A stretch of 9,050 nt of DNA from CAADGU01 sp964581605 (lineage in GTDB: Bacteria; Chloroflexota; Anaerolineae; Promineifilales; Promineifilaceae). The DNA lies in the NCBI GenBank assembly GCA_964581605.1, contig CAZOPF010000161.1, positions 1-9,050 on the forward strand, read 5' to 3'. The notes below the pieces were generated by a model. It was not told the DNA's origin. It saw only the letters and a program-made list of their open reading frames with translations, and did no database searches. Both the position numbers and the translations under genes were made by a program. Position 1 is the first letter of the stretch; the number at the start of each line of letters is the position of its first letter. Positions 1 to 6,718 of this stretch are shown piece after piece.

Positions 1-179
<179 letters not shown>

Positions 180-278
180 TTTAGCATGATACGGAGAATT
201 GGGCACTTTGACATATTGTGGTGCAATTGTTTCTTGATATTTAGCTGTGAAGTTTTAACAAATTTGTTTTCCTGAAAA

Positions 279-280
<2 letters not shown>
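180..280 (+). other. 23S-5S internal transcribed spacer
   Basis: About 100 nt of AT-rich sequence separate 23S from 5S; no tRNA is present. It holds a perfect 12-bp palindrome, AACAAATTTGTT, at 257-268, which could form a small stem in the precursor transcript just before the 5S. A TTGACA hexamer at 208-213 has no -10 box at a suitable distance, so I do not call a promoter here. Confidence 0.7.
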
Positions 281-414
<134 letters not shown>

Positions 415-453
415 GCCCCTGTAACTGAACTCCATATTTTTACCCCGAATCTG

Positions 454-1740
454 ATGTCTGAATATTTTTCTCTCTTGCAGCGCAATCGGAACTTTCGGTT
501 GTTATGGTGGGGGAATGTTGTTTCGCTGTTGGGCGATTGGTTTAACCTGATTGCTTCGGCTTCTTTGGTTGCGAACCTGACGGATTCAGGGGTGGCGATT
601 AGTTACCTGTTTTTGGTGCGGTTTGTGCCGCTGTTTGTGGTTAGCCCTTTTGCGGGGTTGATTGCGGACCGTTTCAGTCGTAAGCGAATTTTGATTGTGA
701 GTGATTTGCTGCGGGCGGTGACGGTGCTCGGCTTTTTGCTTGTGCGGTCGCCGGAACAGGTGTGGCTGTTGTATGTACTCACGGCCGTACAATTCACCCT
801 CAGCGCCTTTTTCTCTCCTGCACGGTCGGCTTTGCTGGCAAATGTGGTGGCGCGTGAGGAGTTGGTCACGGCTAATGCGTTGGACAGTTTTACGTGGAGT
901 ACAATGCTGGCGCTGGGCGCGTTTGCCGGTGGGGTGGTGGCGGCTTTGCTTGGTTTGCAAACGGCGTTTATAGCGGATGCGGCTACCTTTGTGCTGTCGG
1001 CAGTGGTGATTGCTGGAATCGTTTTGCCAGAGCAGGTGCGCACGGCCGTGTCCACTCAAACAGGCTGGCTCGATTTCCTCGATGGCTTTCGTTTTCTGCG
1101 GCGGCATACGTTTCTGTTGGTGATTGCGCTGGTGAAGGCGGCCGGTTCGTTGGTGTGGGGTGGGATTAACGTGCTAGAAATCAAGTACGCGAACGAGATT
1201 TTTGCGTTGAGTGATCGGGCGATTCCGTTTGTGAAGGATGGCGCGACGGCGACGTTAGGTTTGATTTATGTGGTCAGCGGTTTGGGGACGGGGCTAGGGC
1301 CACTGTTTATGCGCCATCGGTTGGGAGATAGGCCATCCCGGATGTTGGTGGGGATTGCCATTGGGTTTGTGCTGACGGGGATTGGCATTAGTAGTTTGGG
1401 CGTAGCGCCGACGCTGTTGTTGTTTTTACTGGCGACGTTGGTGCGGACGGTAGGGACGGGGACGATATGGGTCTTTTCGGCGGCGTTGTTGCAGACGATG
1501 ACGCCGGATCTCTTTCGGGGGCGGGTGTTTGCCTTTGAGTTTGCCATGTTGACGCTGACACAATCTATTTCGGTGTTGGCGGCGGGGTATGGGCTGGACA
1601 ATCTGGGTTGGACGGTGCAGCAAGTGACGCTGGCTTTTGGCGTTTTAGGGTTTGTGATAGCCCTGCTGTGGTTTGGCTTCATGTTCACGCAGCGTACTGC
1701 CATTCGTGTTCAGGAAACGTGGTCGCAAGAGATTTCTTGA
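454..1740 (+). CDS. MFS transporter, DHA3-type drug/siderophore exporter family
   Basis: The product is a 428-residue integral membrane protein with about 10-12 hydrophobic segments. It belongs to the major facilitator superfamily, in the branch holding EntS-like and macrolide-efflux-like (DHA3) exporters. The N-terminus (NRNFRLLWWGNVVSLLGDW) is typical of that branch. Motif A between the second and third membrane segments reads GLIADRFSRKRIL at residues 68-80, with the expected Asp and basic residues. A polar stretch around residues 245-270 makes a longer than usual loop after the central membrane segments. Such proteins export small molecules using the proton gradient; the substrate cannot be told from sequence. 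The ATG at 454 fits the family N-terminus, but no clear Shine-Dalgarno precedes it. It lies 50 nt after the rRNA tail and converges on the S49 peptidase with one base between stop codons. Codons favour G or T in third position. Confidence 0.88.
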   Translation: MSEYFSLLQRNRNFRLLWWGNVVSLLGDWFNLIASASLVANLTDSGVAISYLFLVRFVPLFVVSPFAGLIADRFSRKRILIVSDLLRAVTVLGFLLVRSPEQVWLLYVLTAVQFTLSAFFSPARSALLANVVAREELVTANALDSFTWSTMLALGAFAGGVVAALLGLQTAFIADAATFVLSAVVIAGIVLPEQVRTAVSTQTGWLDFLDGFRFLRRHTFLLVIALVKAAGSLVWGGINVLEIKYANEIFALSDRAIPFVKDGATATLGLIYVVSGLGTGLGPLFMRHRLGDRPSRMLVGIAIGFVLTGIGISSLGVAPTLLLFLLATLVRTVGTGTIWVFSAALLQTMTPDLFRGRVFAFEFAMLTLTQSISVLAAGYGLDNLGWTVQQVTLAFGVLGFVIALLWFGFMFTQRTAIRVQETWSQEIS

Positions 1741-1741
1741 T

Positions 1742-3565
1742 TTAGTCCAGGCGAATATCAAAGGGCATGAGATACAACGGCCGTCCGCTCCACCGCCGCG
1801 CCCATTCACCCGACAGGACACGGCCGATCTCCTTGGCCGCTTCGTAGGGCTTGGGCACGCGGTGCCGGTTGCTTTTGGGATAGAGATTGACCACGGGCAC
1901 TTCGATGCCATCGCCAATGGGCAGGTTGGCCAGTTCGGCCGCTTTTTGCACGGCCGTCACAAAATCCCCATGACTATCCACCAGCTTATAATGGAGCGCC
2001 TGCCGCCCGCTCCAGACGCGCCCTTCGCAAATGGGGTCGAGTTCGTCCAGGGGCAGGTCACGGCCGTGTGCGACCACCTCCTTAAACTGCCGGTACATAT
2101 CGGAGATGCCATCCCAGAAGATTTGCCGTTCCATGTCCGTCATCGGTTCCGGGCTGGTGTAAAGGCCGGCACGTTCGCCGCGCTGGATGTGGGCGCGGTT
2201 GATGTGCAGCTTTTGGTACAGATTGCTAGTGCTGAGTCGCAGCATGAAGACGCCGATGGAGCCGGTGATGGTGAGCGGCTGGCTCATAATGTGGTTGGCG
2301 GAGGCGCTGACGTAGTAGCCGCCGGAGGCGGCCGTATTGCCCATGTAGACGACCACCGGCTTTTTCTGGGCAATCCGTTGGATTTCCCGGCCGATCAGGT
2401 CAGAGGCCAGGGCATCGCCGCCAGGGGAGTCTACGTGGAAGATGAGGGCGGCCATGTTGTCCACCTTTTCCGCCTGGCGCAGCAGGGCGAGCAGGGTCAC
2501 TTCCCCGGCCGTTTCTTCGGCGACGAAGGGGATGGGGATGTCTATGGGGGGGCGCTGGCTGCTGCCCATGGTGATGACACCGCTGAGGGTGACGACGCCG
2601 ATGAATTTGGGCGTGTGGCGGCGCGGCTTTTCCAGCAGTAAATTGTGCGCTTTGGATAGTTCTAGCAGTTTGGCTTTTGGCCGTTCGGATGGGGTGTCCT
2701 CTTCTCCCTCTTTGTTCTCTTCTGCGGGTGTCTCCCCGGTTGGTTCGGCCAGCAAATAGGCCAGTTCATCTTCATAGGCAATGGCATCTACCAGCCCGGC
2801 GGCCAGGGCATCGGGGGCAAACAGGGGGGCACGGTTGACCAATTGTTGAAATTCAGTGGGGGTTTGGCGACGGCCGTCCGCCATCGCACTCGTCAACATG
2901 TCAAACATCTCATCCAGCAGCCAGGTGAGTTGTTCTTGCTGTTCGGGGGTGATGTCGGCGCGGGTGAACATGTTGGGCGAGGATTTGTAGGGGGAGATTT
3001 GCACGGCGTCGAAGTGCAGCCCCAGCTGCGCCAGCGCATCTTTCAAAAATATAACTTCGGAACGCAGCCCTAACACGTTGAACTGGGTACTGGGGGGAAT
3101 GATGATCTGGTCGGCGGCCGAGGCCACGAAAAAATGCGCCGCATCCAGAAAGGGAGTGTAGACAACGGCCGTCTTCCCCCGTTCCCGCAGTCGCAAAATG
3201 GATTGGCGAATGTTTTGCAGCGAAGCCAGCCCGGTGCTGAACCCATGCAATACCAACACCACCCCCTTGACATTGTCCGCATCCGCTACCCGGCGCAGCT
3301 CGTAATTGAGACGCTCAATGCTAAAAGACGGTGGTGGAAGGGGGAGTTGCCGTTCTATAAAACCACGCGGTGGCTCCTCCCGTTCTGGCATCAGACCGCC
3401 CACACGTAGCACCACATAATCCACCTGCGCCCCTCGCAGCCGGCGCGCGCCATTGCGCAGCCAGGCGCCGCTGTGGGTGAAGCCGTCTTTGGTGGCCTGC
3501 CACACCTGCTTCAATTCGCGGCCTAATTCAGTCAGAAAATCGGGTTGGCTGTTGGGTTCACTCAT
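1742..3565 (-). CDS. sppA: S49 family signal peptide peptidase, SppA 67K-type
   Basis: This is a 607-residue serine peptidase with two tandem S49 domains, close in length to E. coli SppA (618). SppA enzymes cleave leftover signal peptides. The amino-terminal domain carries the general-base lysine in SPYKSSPNMF (Lys194), and the carboxy-terminal domain carries the nucleophile in TAASGGYYVS (Ser414). An HVDSPGGDALASD segment at 377-389 is the usual S49 glycine-rich motif. An acidic, Glu/Thr/Pro-rich linker (about 274-298) joins the halves. E. coli SppA has an N-terminal membrane anchor; here the first 50 residues are polar and charged with no hydrophobic span, so the protein looks soluble or peripheral. 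I start at the ATG at 3565: AAAGGA lies just upstream and a TATAAT sits 22 nt beyond. The longer reading from 3634 is antisense to the PP2C remnant. Its stop is one base from the MFS stop. Confidence 0.92.
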   Translation of the reverse strand: MSEPNSQPDFLTELGRELKQVWQATKDGFTHSGAWLRNGARRLRGAQVDYVVLRVGGLMPEREEPPRGFIERQLPLPPPSFSIERLNYELRRVADADNVKGVVLVLHGFSTGLASLQNIRQSILRLRERGKTAVVYTPFLDAAHFFVASAADQIIIPPSTQFNVLGLRSEVIFLKDALAQLGLHFDAVQISPYKSSPNMFTRADITPEQQEQLTWLLDEMFDMLTSAMADGRRQTPTEFQQLVNRAPLFAPDALAAGLVDAIAYEDELAYLLAEPTGETPAEENKEGEEDTPSERPKAKLLELSKAHNLLLEKPRRHTPKFIGVVTLSGVITMGSSQRPPIDIPIPFVAEETAGEVTLLALLRQAEKVDNMAALIFHVDSPGGDALASDLIGREIQRIAQKKPVVVYMGNTAASGGYYVSASANHIMSQPLTITGSIGVFMLRLSTSNLYQKLHINRAHIQRGERAGLYTSPEPMTDMERQIFWDGISDMYRQFKEVVAHGRDLPLDELDPICEGRVWSGRQALHYKLVDSHGDFVTAVQKAAELANLPIGDGIEVPVVNLYPKSNRHRVPKPYEAAKEIGRVLSGEWARRWSGRPLYLMPFDIRLD

Positions 3566-3583
3566 GGGTCTGTTCCTTTGCCC

Positions 3584-3991
3584 GTGAATTATATCCCGAC
3601 AGCCAACGTCGGCGACAGCCGCACCTACCGGCACCGCCAGCGCCAGCTACAACAAATCACCCGCGACCACTCCTTCGTCGAGGAACTCATCCAGCGCAAC
3701 CTGATGCCCGCCGAAAAGCGATACAACAGCCGTCACGGCAACATCCTCACGCGCGGCCTGGGCACCGCCCCGGAGGTAGATGTGGATTTTTTTGAGCTAC
3801 CCTTGCTGCCCGATGACCTGCTCTTGCTGTGCAGCGATGGCCTCTCCGGCACCCTGCGCGAAGAAGAAATCGCCCACATCCTCAACCAGCCCACCAGCCT
3901 GGACGAAATGAGCGAACAACTGATTCAGGCAACGATTACGGCCGGCGGCAAAGACCACATTACCGTCATGCTTGTTCGTGGTCAGGGATAA
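3584..3991 (+). pseudogene. PP2C-family protein serine/threonine phosphatase, 5'-truncated remnant
   Basis: This frame encodes only the C-terminal half of a PP2C phosphatase, about 135 residues against the usual 235-260 of bacterial stand-alone enzymes. Visible family blocks, in order, are ANVGDSRTY, QQITRDHSFVEEL, NILTRGLG, VDFFELPLLPDDLLLLCSDGLSG and GGKDHITVMLV. The aspartates of CSDGL and GGKD, which bind metal in the family, are present, with His after the latter where Asn is usual. Missing is the N-terminal half, including the first metal-binding Asp and the DGMGG-type block, so the piece cannot be an active phosphatase alone. Homology begins at about 3590-3600, inside the promoter of the divergent sppA gene. 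No start codon with a ribosome site is present; a GTG at 3584 is the nearest candidate. The missing half is not in another frame upstream, since that DNA is sppA. Codons end mostly in C, unlike the MFS gene. Confidence 0.75.
3588..3593 (-). promoter_or_regulatory. -10 box of the sppA promoter
   Basis: Read on the minus strand this is a perfect TATAAT. It would start transcription near 3581, about 16 nt before the ATG at 3565, with the AAAGGA ribosome site between. No good -35 hexamer is found 16-18 nt upstream, so this is a candidate only. It sits where the neighbouring phosphatase remnant loses its homology. Confidence 0.45.
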
Positions 3992-4018
3992 TTGCCCCAT
4001 TCATCCAATTATTGCTCT

Positions 4019-4046
4019 TTGACATCCCCTCAAATTCAGATATTCT
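4019..4046 (+). promoter_or_regulatory. candidate sigma70-type promoter of the M32 carboxypeptidase gene
   Basis: A perfect TTGACA at 4019-4024 is followed after 16 nt by TATTCT at 4041-4046, which matches four of six consensus positions. Transcription would begin near 4053, leaving a leader of about 37 nt that holds an AAGGGAG ribosome site at 4072-4078. This placement makes the ATG at 4057 unlikely as a start and favours the GTG at 4090. Confidence 0.45.
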
Positions 4047-4089
4047 CCCATTAGATATGGCTCTAATTTTGAAGGGAGACGATTGGTTT

Positions 4090-5451
4090 GTGGAAAAGAA
4101 ACTACAAGAGCTGAAAGCGCGATTGCTGGAAATCCATGATATAACGGCCGCAAGCAGTGTGTTGGTTTGGGATCAGACAACCTATATGCCCCCGGCCGGA
4201 GCGGCCGCTCGTGGCCGGCAGGTGGCTACGTTAGACCGTATTGCCCATGAAAAACGGATAGACCCGGAGATGGGGCGGCTGCTAGATGCGCTAACCCCCT
4301 GGGCCGAGACGCTGCCCTATGACAGTAACGAAGCGGCGCTCATTCGGCTGGCCCGCCATGATTACGAGCTAGCTATTAAGGTGCCACCCCGGCTTTTGGC
4401 GGAATTGAGTGAACATTCGGCGGCCGCTTACCAGGTGTGGACACAGGCTCGCCCGGCAAATGATTTTACGGCCGTGCAAGACAACCTCGCCAAAACCATA
4501 GATTACTCCCGCCAGATCGCCAATTGCTTCCCCGGTTATGATCATATTGCGGATCCGTTGATTGATTTTTCTGACCGGGAGATGAAAGCAAAATCGGTAC
4601 GCACTCTATTTGCCGAACTACGCCAACAACTTGTGCCTATTGTCAAAGCCATTACCGCGCAAGAACTGGTGGATGATAGCTGCTTGAAGCAGGCTTTCCC
4701 GGCAGATCAACAACTCGCTTTTGGCATGATGGTGGCTCAAAAATATGGGTATGATTTGAATCGCGGCCGTCAGGACAAGACCCATCATCCCTTTATGACC
4801 AACTTTTCGATTGATGATGTGCGTATTACGACGCGCGTCAAGGAAAATGATTTAAGCGAAGCACTTTTCAGCACATTGCATGAGACGGGGCACGCCCTTT
4901 ATGAATTGGGCGTTAGCCATGATCTCGAAGGAACACCCCTGGCTGGTGGCACATCATCTGGCGTCCACGAGAGCCAATCGCGGCTGTGGGAGAATCTGGT
5001 GGGGCGCAGTCGGCCGTTCTGGAACCATTATTATCCNNNNNNNNNNNNNNNNNNNNNNNNNNNNNNNNNNNNNNNNNNNNNNNNNNNNNNNNNNNNNNNN
5101 NNNNNNNNNNNNNNNNNNNNNNNNNNNNNNNNNNNNGATGTGGATGGGGTGCTACAAGATGTTCATTGGTATGGGGGCATTGTGGGTGGTTCGTTTCAGG
5201 GATATACGTTAGGGAATGTGATGTCTGCTCTGTTTTACGACCAGGCTCTGCGGGCGCATCCTGGCATTTTAACGGAGTTGGCGCAGGGCGAGTTTGGCAC
5301 GCTGCATGGCTGGTTAAAGGAGAATATCTACCGGCACGGCCGTAAATTTACCGCCAACGAACTCATCGAACGTGTTACAGGAGGCCCGCTGACCATTGCG
5401 CCCTATATTGGTTATTTGCGGAATAAGTATGGGGAGCTGTACTCGTTGTAA
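4090..5451 (+). CDS. M32 family metallocarboxypeptidase (TaqCP/PfuCP-like), interrupted by an assembly gap
   Basis: M32 enzymes are cytoplasmic zinc carboxypeptidases that remove C-terminal amino acids from peptides. The zinc site is intact: HETGH gives His264, Glu265 and His268, and HESQSRLWENL gives Glu294, with the same 30-residue spacing as in the Pyrococcus enzyme. An early VLVWDQTTYMPP block and a late DGVLQDVHWYGG...YTLGN block are also typical. I start at GTG 4090 because VEKKLQELKARLLEIHDI aligns with normal M32 N-termini and AAGGGAG lies 11 nt upstream; an in-frame ATG at 4057 has no ribosome site. The 100 Ns fall between residues ~316 and 350. Counting them literally gives 453 residues, while the family is about 500. 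The normally intervening IR-x-EADE-x-TYNLH region is missing, so the true gap is probably nearer 250 nt. The frame is the same on both sides. It converges on the LON-domain gene. Confidence 0.93.
   Translation: MEKKLQELKARLLEIHDITAASSVLVWDQTTYMPPAGAAARGRQVATLDRIAHEKRIDPEMGRLLDALTPWAETLPYDSNEAALIRLARHDYELAIKVPPRLLAELSEHSAAAYQVWTQARPANDFTAVQDNLAKTIDYSRQIANCFPGYDHIADPLIDFSDREMKAKSVRTLFAELRQQLVPIVKAITAQELVDDSCLKQAFPADQQLAFGMMVAQKYGYDLNRGRQDKTHHPFMTNFSIDDVRITTRVKENDLSEALFSTLHETGHALYELGVSHDLEGTPLAGGTSSGVHESQSRLWENLVGRSRPFWNHYYXXXXXXXXXXXXXXXXXXXXXXXXXXXXXXXXXXDVDGVLQDVHWYGGIVGGSFQGYTLGNVMSALFYDQALRAHPGILTELAQGEFGTLHGWLKENIYRHGRKFTANELIERVTGGPLTIAPYIGYLRNKYGELYSL
5037..5136. other. assembly gap, exactly 100 N
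   Basis: A run of exactly 100 N is the usual placeholder for a gap of unknown size. It lies inside the M32 gene and removes family-conserved sequence between the NHYYP and DVDGVLQDVHW segments. The reading frame on both sides matches only if the true length is 1 more than a multiple of 3. Confidence 0.99.
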
Positions 5452-5466
5452 ACAGGCAATGCCTGT
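5452..5466. terminator. short hairpin between convergent genes
   Basis: ACAGGC, a three-base AAT loop, then GCCTGT form a perfect 6-bp stem immediately after the M32 stop codon and 13 nt before the end of the convergent LON-domain gene. There is no T-run on either side, so it is at best a weak bidirectional terminator or an RNA 3'-end protector. It may instead belong to a dispersed short inverted repeat, which one copy cannot show. Confidence 0.35.
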
Positions 5467-5478
5467 CGCCAGCTTCGT

Positions 5479-6114
5479 TCAATTCGCCGAAAAAGTGCCC
5501 ATATCATGCCGGGGGATGAGCCGTAACTCCCGCTTGTAAACACCTGTGAGGTATTTCAACAGGTTAGAGGCTTTACGCGCACCCAGCATGGATTGTTTGG
5601 CTTCTGACGAAACCTGCAAAATGGCCGCCGCCAGATAGCTCAATTCCTCAGGGTCAGAAGGAATCTGGCTGCTGTCAATTTCTGTATCATCATCTACCTG
5701 TGCCAATGCCGAGAAGTAATCAATGACCAGGGGGCGCAGGTCGGCGACGGCCGTTTTCAACAGCTTTTTGTCTTCTGCCTCAAAATCAAGCATTTCCACT
5801 TCCCCCACCAGGTAAGGTTTATCTCGTTTCACTTTATGAATACGAAAACGCTCCTGGCCAACAGTCATAATAAACAGACGGCCGTCCTCCGTTCGTTCCA
5901 ATTGGGTAATGGCAACCGTACAGCCAACACGATGGGGGATGACGGCCGTATCAAACTCCGCTTCCCCTTCTGCAATCAGAACAATGCCAAACGGTTGTTG
6001 CTCCTCCACACAGTAACGCACCATCTCCTTATACCGGGGTTCAAAAATGTGCAAAGGCATCGGCCAGCCAGGGAATATAACCGTATTTAATGGGAATAAA
6101 GGTAAATCCATCAT
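5479..6114 (-). CDS. stand-alone LON N-terminal (substrate-binding) domain protein
   Basis: The product is about 211 residues and resembles the N-terminal PUA-like substrate-recognition domain of Lon protease (Pfam LON_substr_bdg) without the ATPase and protease domains. The opening LPLFPLNTVIFPGWPMPLHIFEPRYKEM is the family hallmark, followed by FGIVLI, VGCTVAITQLER and GQERFRI segments and a helical C-terminal part with LSYLAAAILQVS and RKASNLLKYLTGVYKREL. Stand-alone members are common in bacteria and their role is not settled; a link to protein quality control is inferred from the domain only. Three ATGs lie close together (6120, 6114, 6111). AAAGG abuts the first, so 6114 or 6111, at 6 or 9 nt spacing, is a better start; I use 6114. 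A TATAAT lies about 38 nt upstream. Confidence 0.87.
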   Translation of the reverse strand: MMDLPLFPLNTVIFPGWPMPLHIFEPRYKEMVRYCVEEQQPFGIVLIAEGEAEFDTAVIPHRVGCTVAITQLERTEDGRLFIMTVGQERFRIHKVKRDKPYLVGEVEMLDFEAEDKKLLKTAVADLRPLVIDYFSALAQVDDDTEIDSSQIPSDPEELSYLAAAILQVSSEAKQSMLGARKASNLLKYLTGVYKRELRLIPRHDMGTFSAN

Positions 6115-6151
6115 GGTCATCCTTTATGCACCACACCAGGCGCACAAAAAC

Positions 6152-6157
6152 ATTATA
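6152..6157 (-). promoter_or_regulatory. -10 box upstream of the LON-domain gene
   Basis: On the minus strand this is a perfect TATAAT, preceded by TGTG, which is nearly an extended -10. Transcription would start near 6145, giving a leader of about 30 nt that includes the AAAGG ribosome site at 6121-6125. The -35 region is poor at 16-18 nt spacing. Confidence 0.45.
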
Positions 6158-6263
6158 CACATTCTATGCCTGAATTCTTGTTCTGTCTGCATCAACTTAT
6201 CCCCTTTTCACTGATGACCGGCAGGCGGCCGTCACCCTTCCCAACATGACCCACAAATGACCT

Positions 6264-6635
6264 TTGGCACATCACCAGACGGCTGCCTTCATTTACACTT
6301 TGAGCGGTATTGGTTGGGGCGCATATGCCATCAGCGCCCCTTTTGCAGATGGTAGCGGTGACGCCGAAGGGGGGATCTTCCTCCTCATCTTTGGTTTGGG
6401 ATTCGCGTTGATCACCCTATTAACGGCGTTGTTTACTGAAGAAACCCATTGGTGGGCGCTCATCCCTGGTGGCATTCTGGCAATCATTGGTGTAGCCATT
6501 ATGACCAACGGCATCTTGCTGAACGTAGTAGAGTTGGTGGGCAAATATTGGCCGGTGACGTTGATCATTCTGGGGTTATATGTCATTTACAAAGCCATGA
6601 AAGGGCAGCCACCAAAAGAAAAGGGCATCGTCTGA
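6264..6635 (+). CDS. small integral membrane protein, uncharacterised (start uncertain)
   Basis: This frame encodes up to 123 residues with three clear hydrophobic spans at about 37-57, 64-86 and 94-111, a weaker one at 8-24, and a short basic tail (KGQPPKEKGIV). The KYWPVTLIILGLYVIYKAM segment has the 'WP-x-hydrophobic-LG' pattern of LiaI/LiaF-like membrane domains (DUF5668-type), which I offer only as a resemblance. No function can be assigned. The start is a problem: an in-frame TGA at 6258-6260 closes the frame, the first usable codon is TTG at 6264, another TTG is at 6300, and neither has a ribosome site. The 5' end may therefore be wrong or lost. The gene is divergent from the LON-domain gene and 83 nt upstream of the P450, in the same direction; a shared transcript is possible. 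Confidence 0.6.
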   Translation: MAHHQTAAFIYTLSGIGWGAYAISAPFADGSGDAEGGIFLLIFGLGFALITLLTALFTEETHWWALIPGGILAIIGVAIMTNGILLNVVELVGKYWPVTLIILGLYVIYKAMKGQPPKEKGIV

Positions 6636-6676
6636 CATTTTGCCTTTTTGAAATGCCACTGGATGACCTGGCTGAG

Positions 6677-6682
6677 TATAAT
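6677..6682 (+). promoter_or_regulatory. -10 box upstream of the P450 gene
   Basis: A perfect TATAAT lies in the 83-nt gap between the small membrane gene and the P450 gene. Transcription would start near 6689, leaving about 30 nt before the ATG at 6719. A TTGAAA at 6648-6653 is 23 nt away, too far for a standard -35, and the hexamer at 17 nt is poor. Confidence 0.4.
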
Positions 6683-6718
6683 TTGCATTTGTTATCAGGC
6701 TGTGTTATTCAACAGCCC

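Noticed and set aside
208..242. TTGACA at 208-213 as a promoter in the 23S-5S spacer
   Set aside because: No TATAAT-like hexamer is found 15-19 nt downstream, and an internal promoter before 5S would be unusual.
586..1107. Long minus-strand frames under the MFS gene (also 603-1055 and 1266-1703)
   Set aside because: These are shadows made by the G/T-ending codon bias of the MFS gene; the translations are rich in Arg, His, Gln and Thr and lack any domain pattern.
1673..2641. A 322-codon plus-strand open frame
   Set aside because: It lies antisense to sppA and its translation is a low-complexity His/Gly/Val/Ala-rich product with no family pattern. The minus strand encodes a textbook S49 peptidase.
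3566..3634. Upstream extension of sppA to an ATG at 3634
   Set aside because: The extra 23 residues are the antisense of the PP2C VGDSR region, while the ATG at 3565 has AAAGGA and a TATAAT at good spacing.
3829..4089. Earlier start for the M32 gene at 3829 or 4057
   Set aside because: The 3829 reading overlaps the phosphatase remnant in another frame and gives a non-family N-terminus. The 4057 ATG has no ribosome site and would sit about 4 nt after the likely transcript start.
6449..6718. Earlier start for the P450 at 6449
   Set aside because: It overlaps the membrane-protein frame and adds 90 residues not seen in soluble P450s; the ATG at 6719 gives the usual length.
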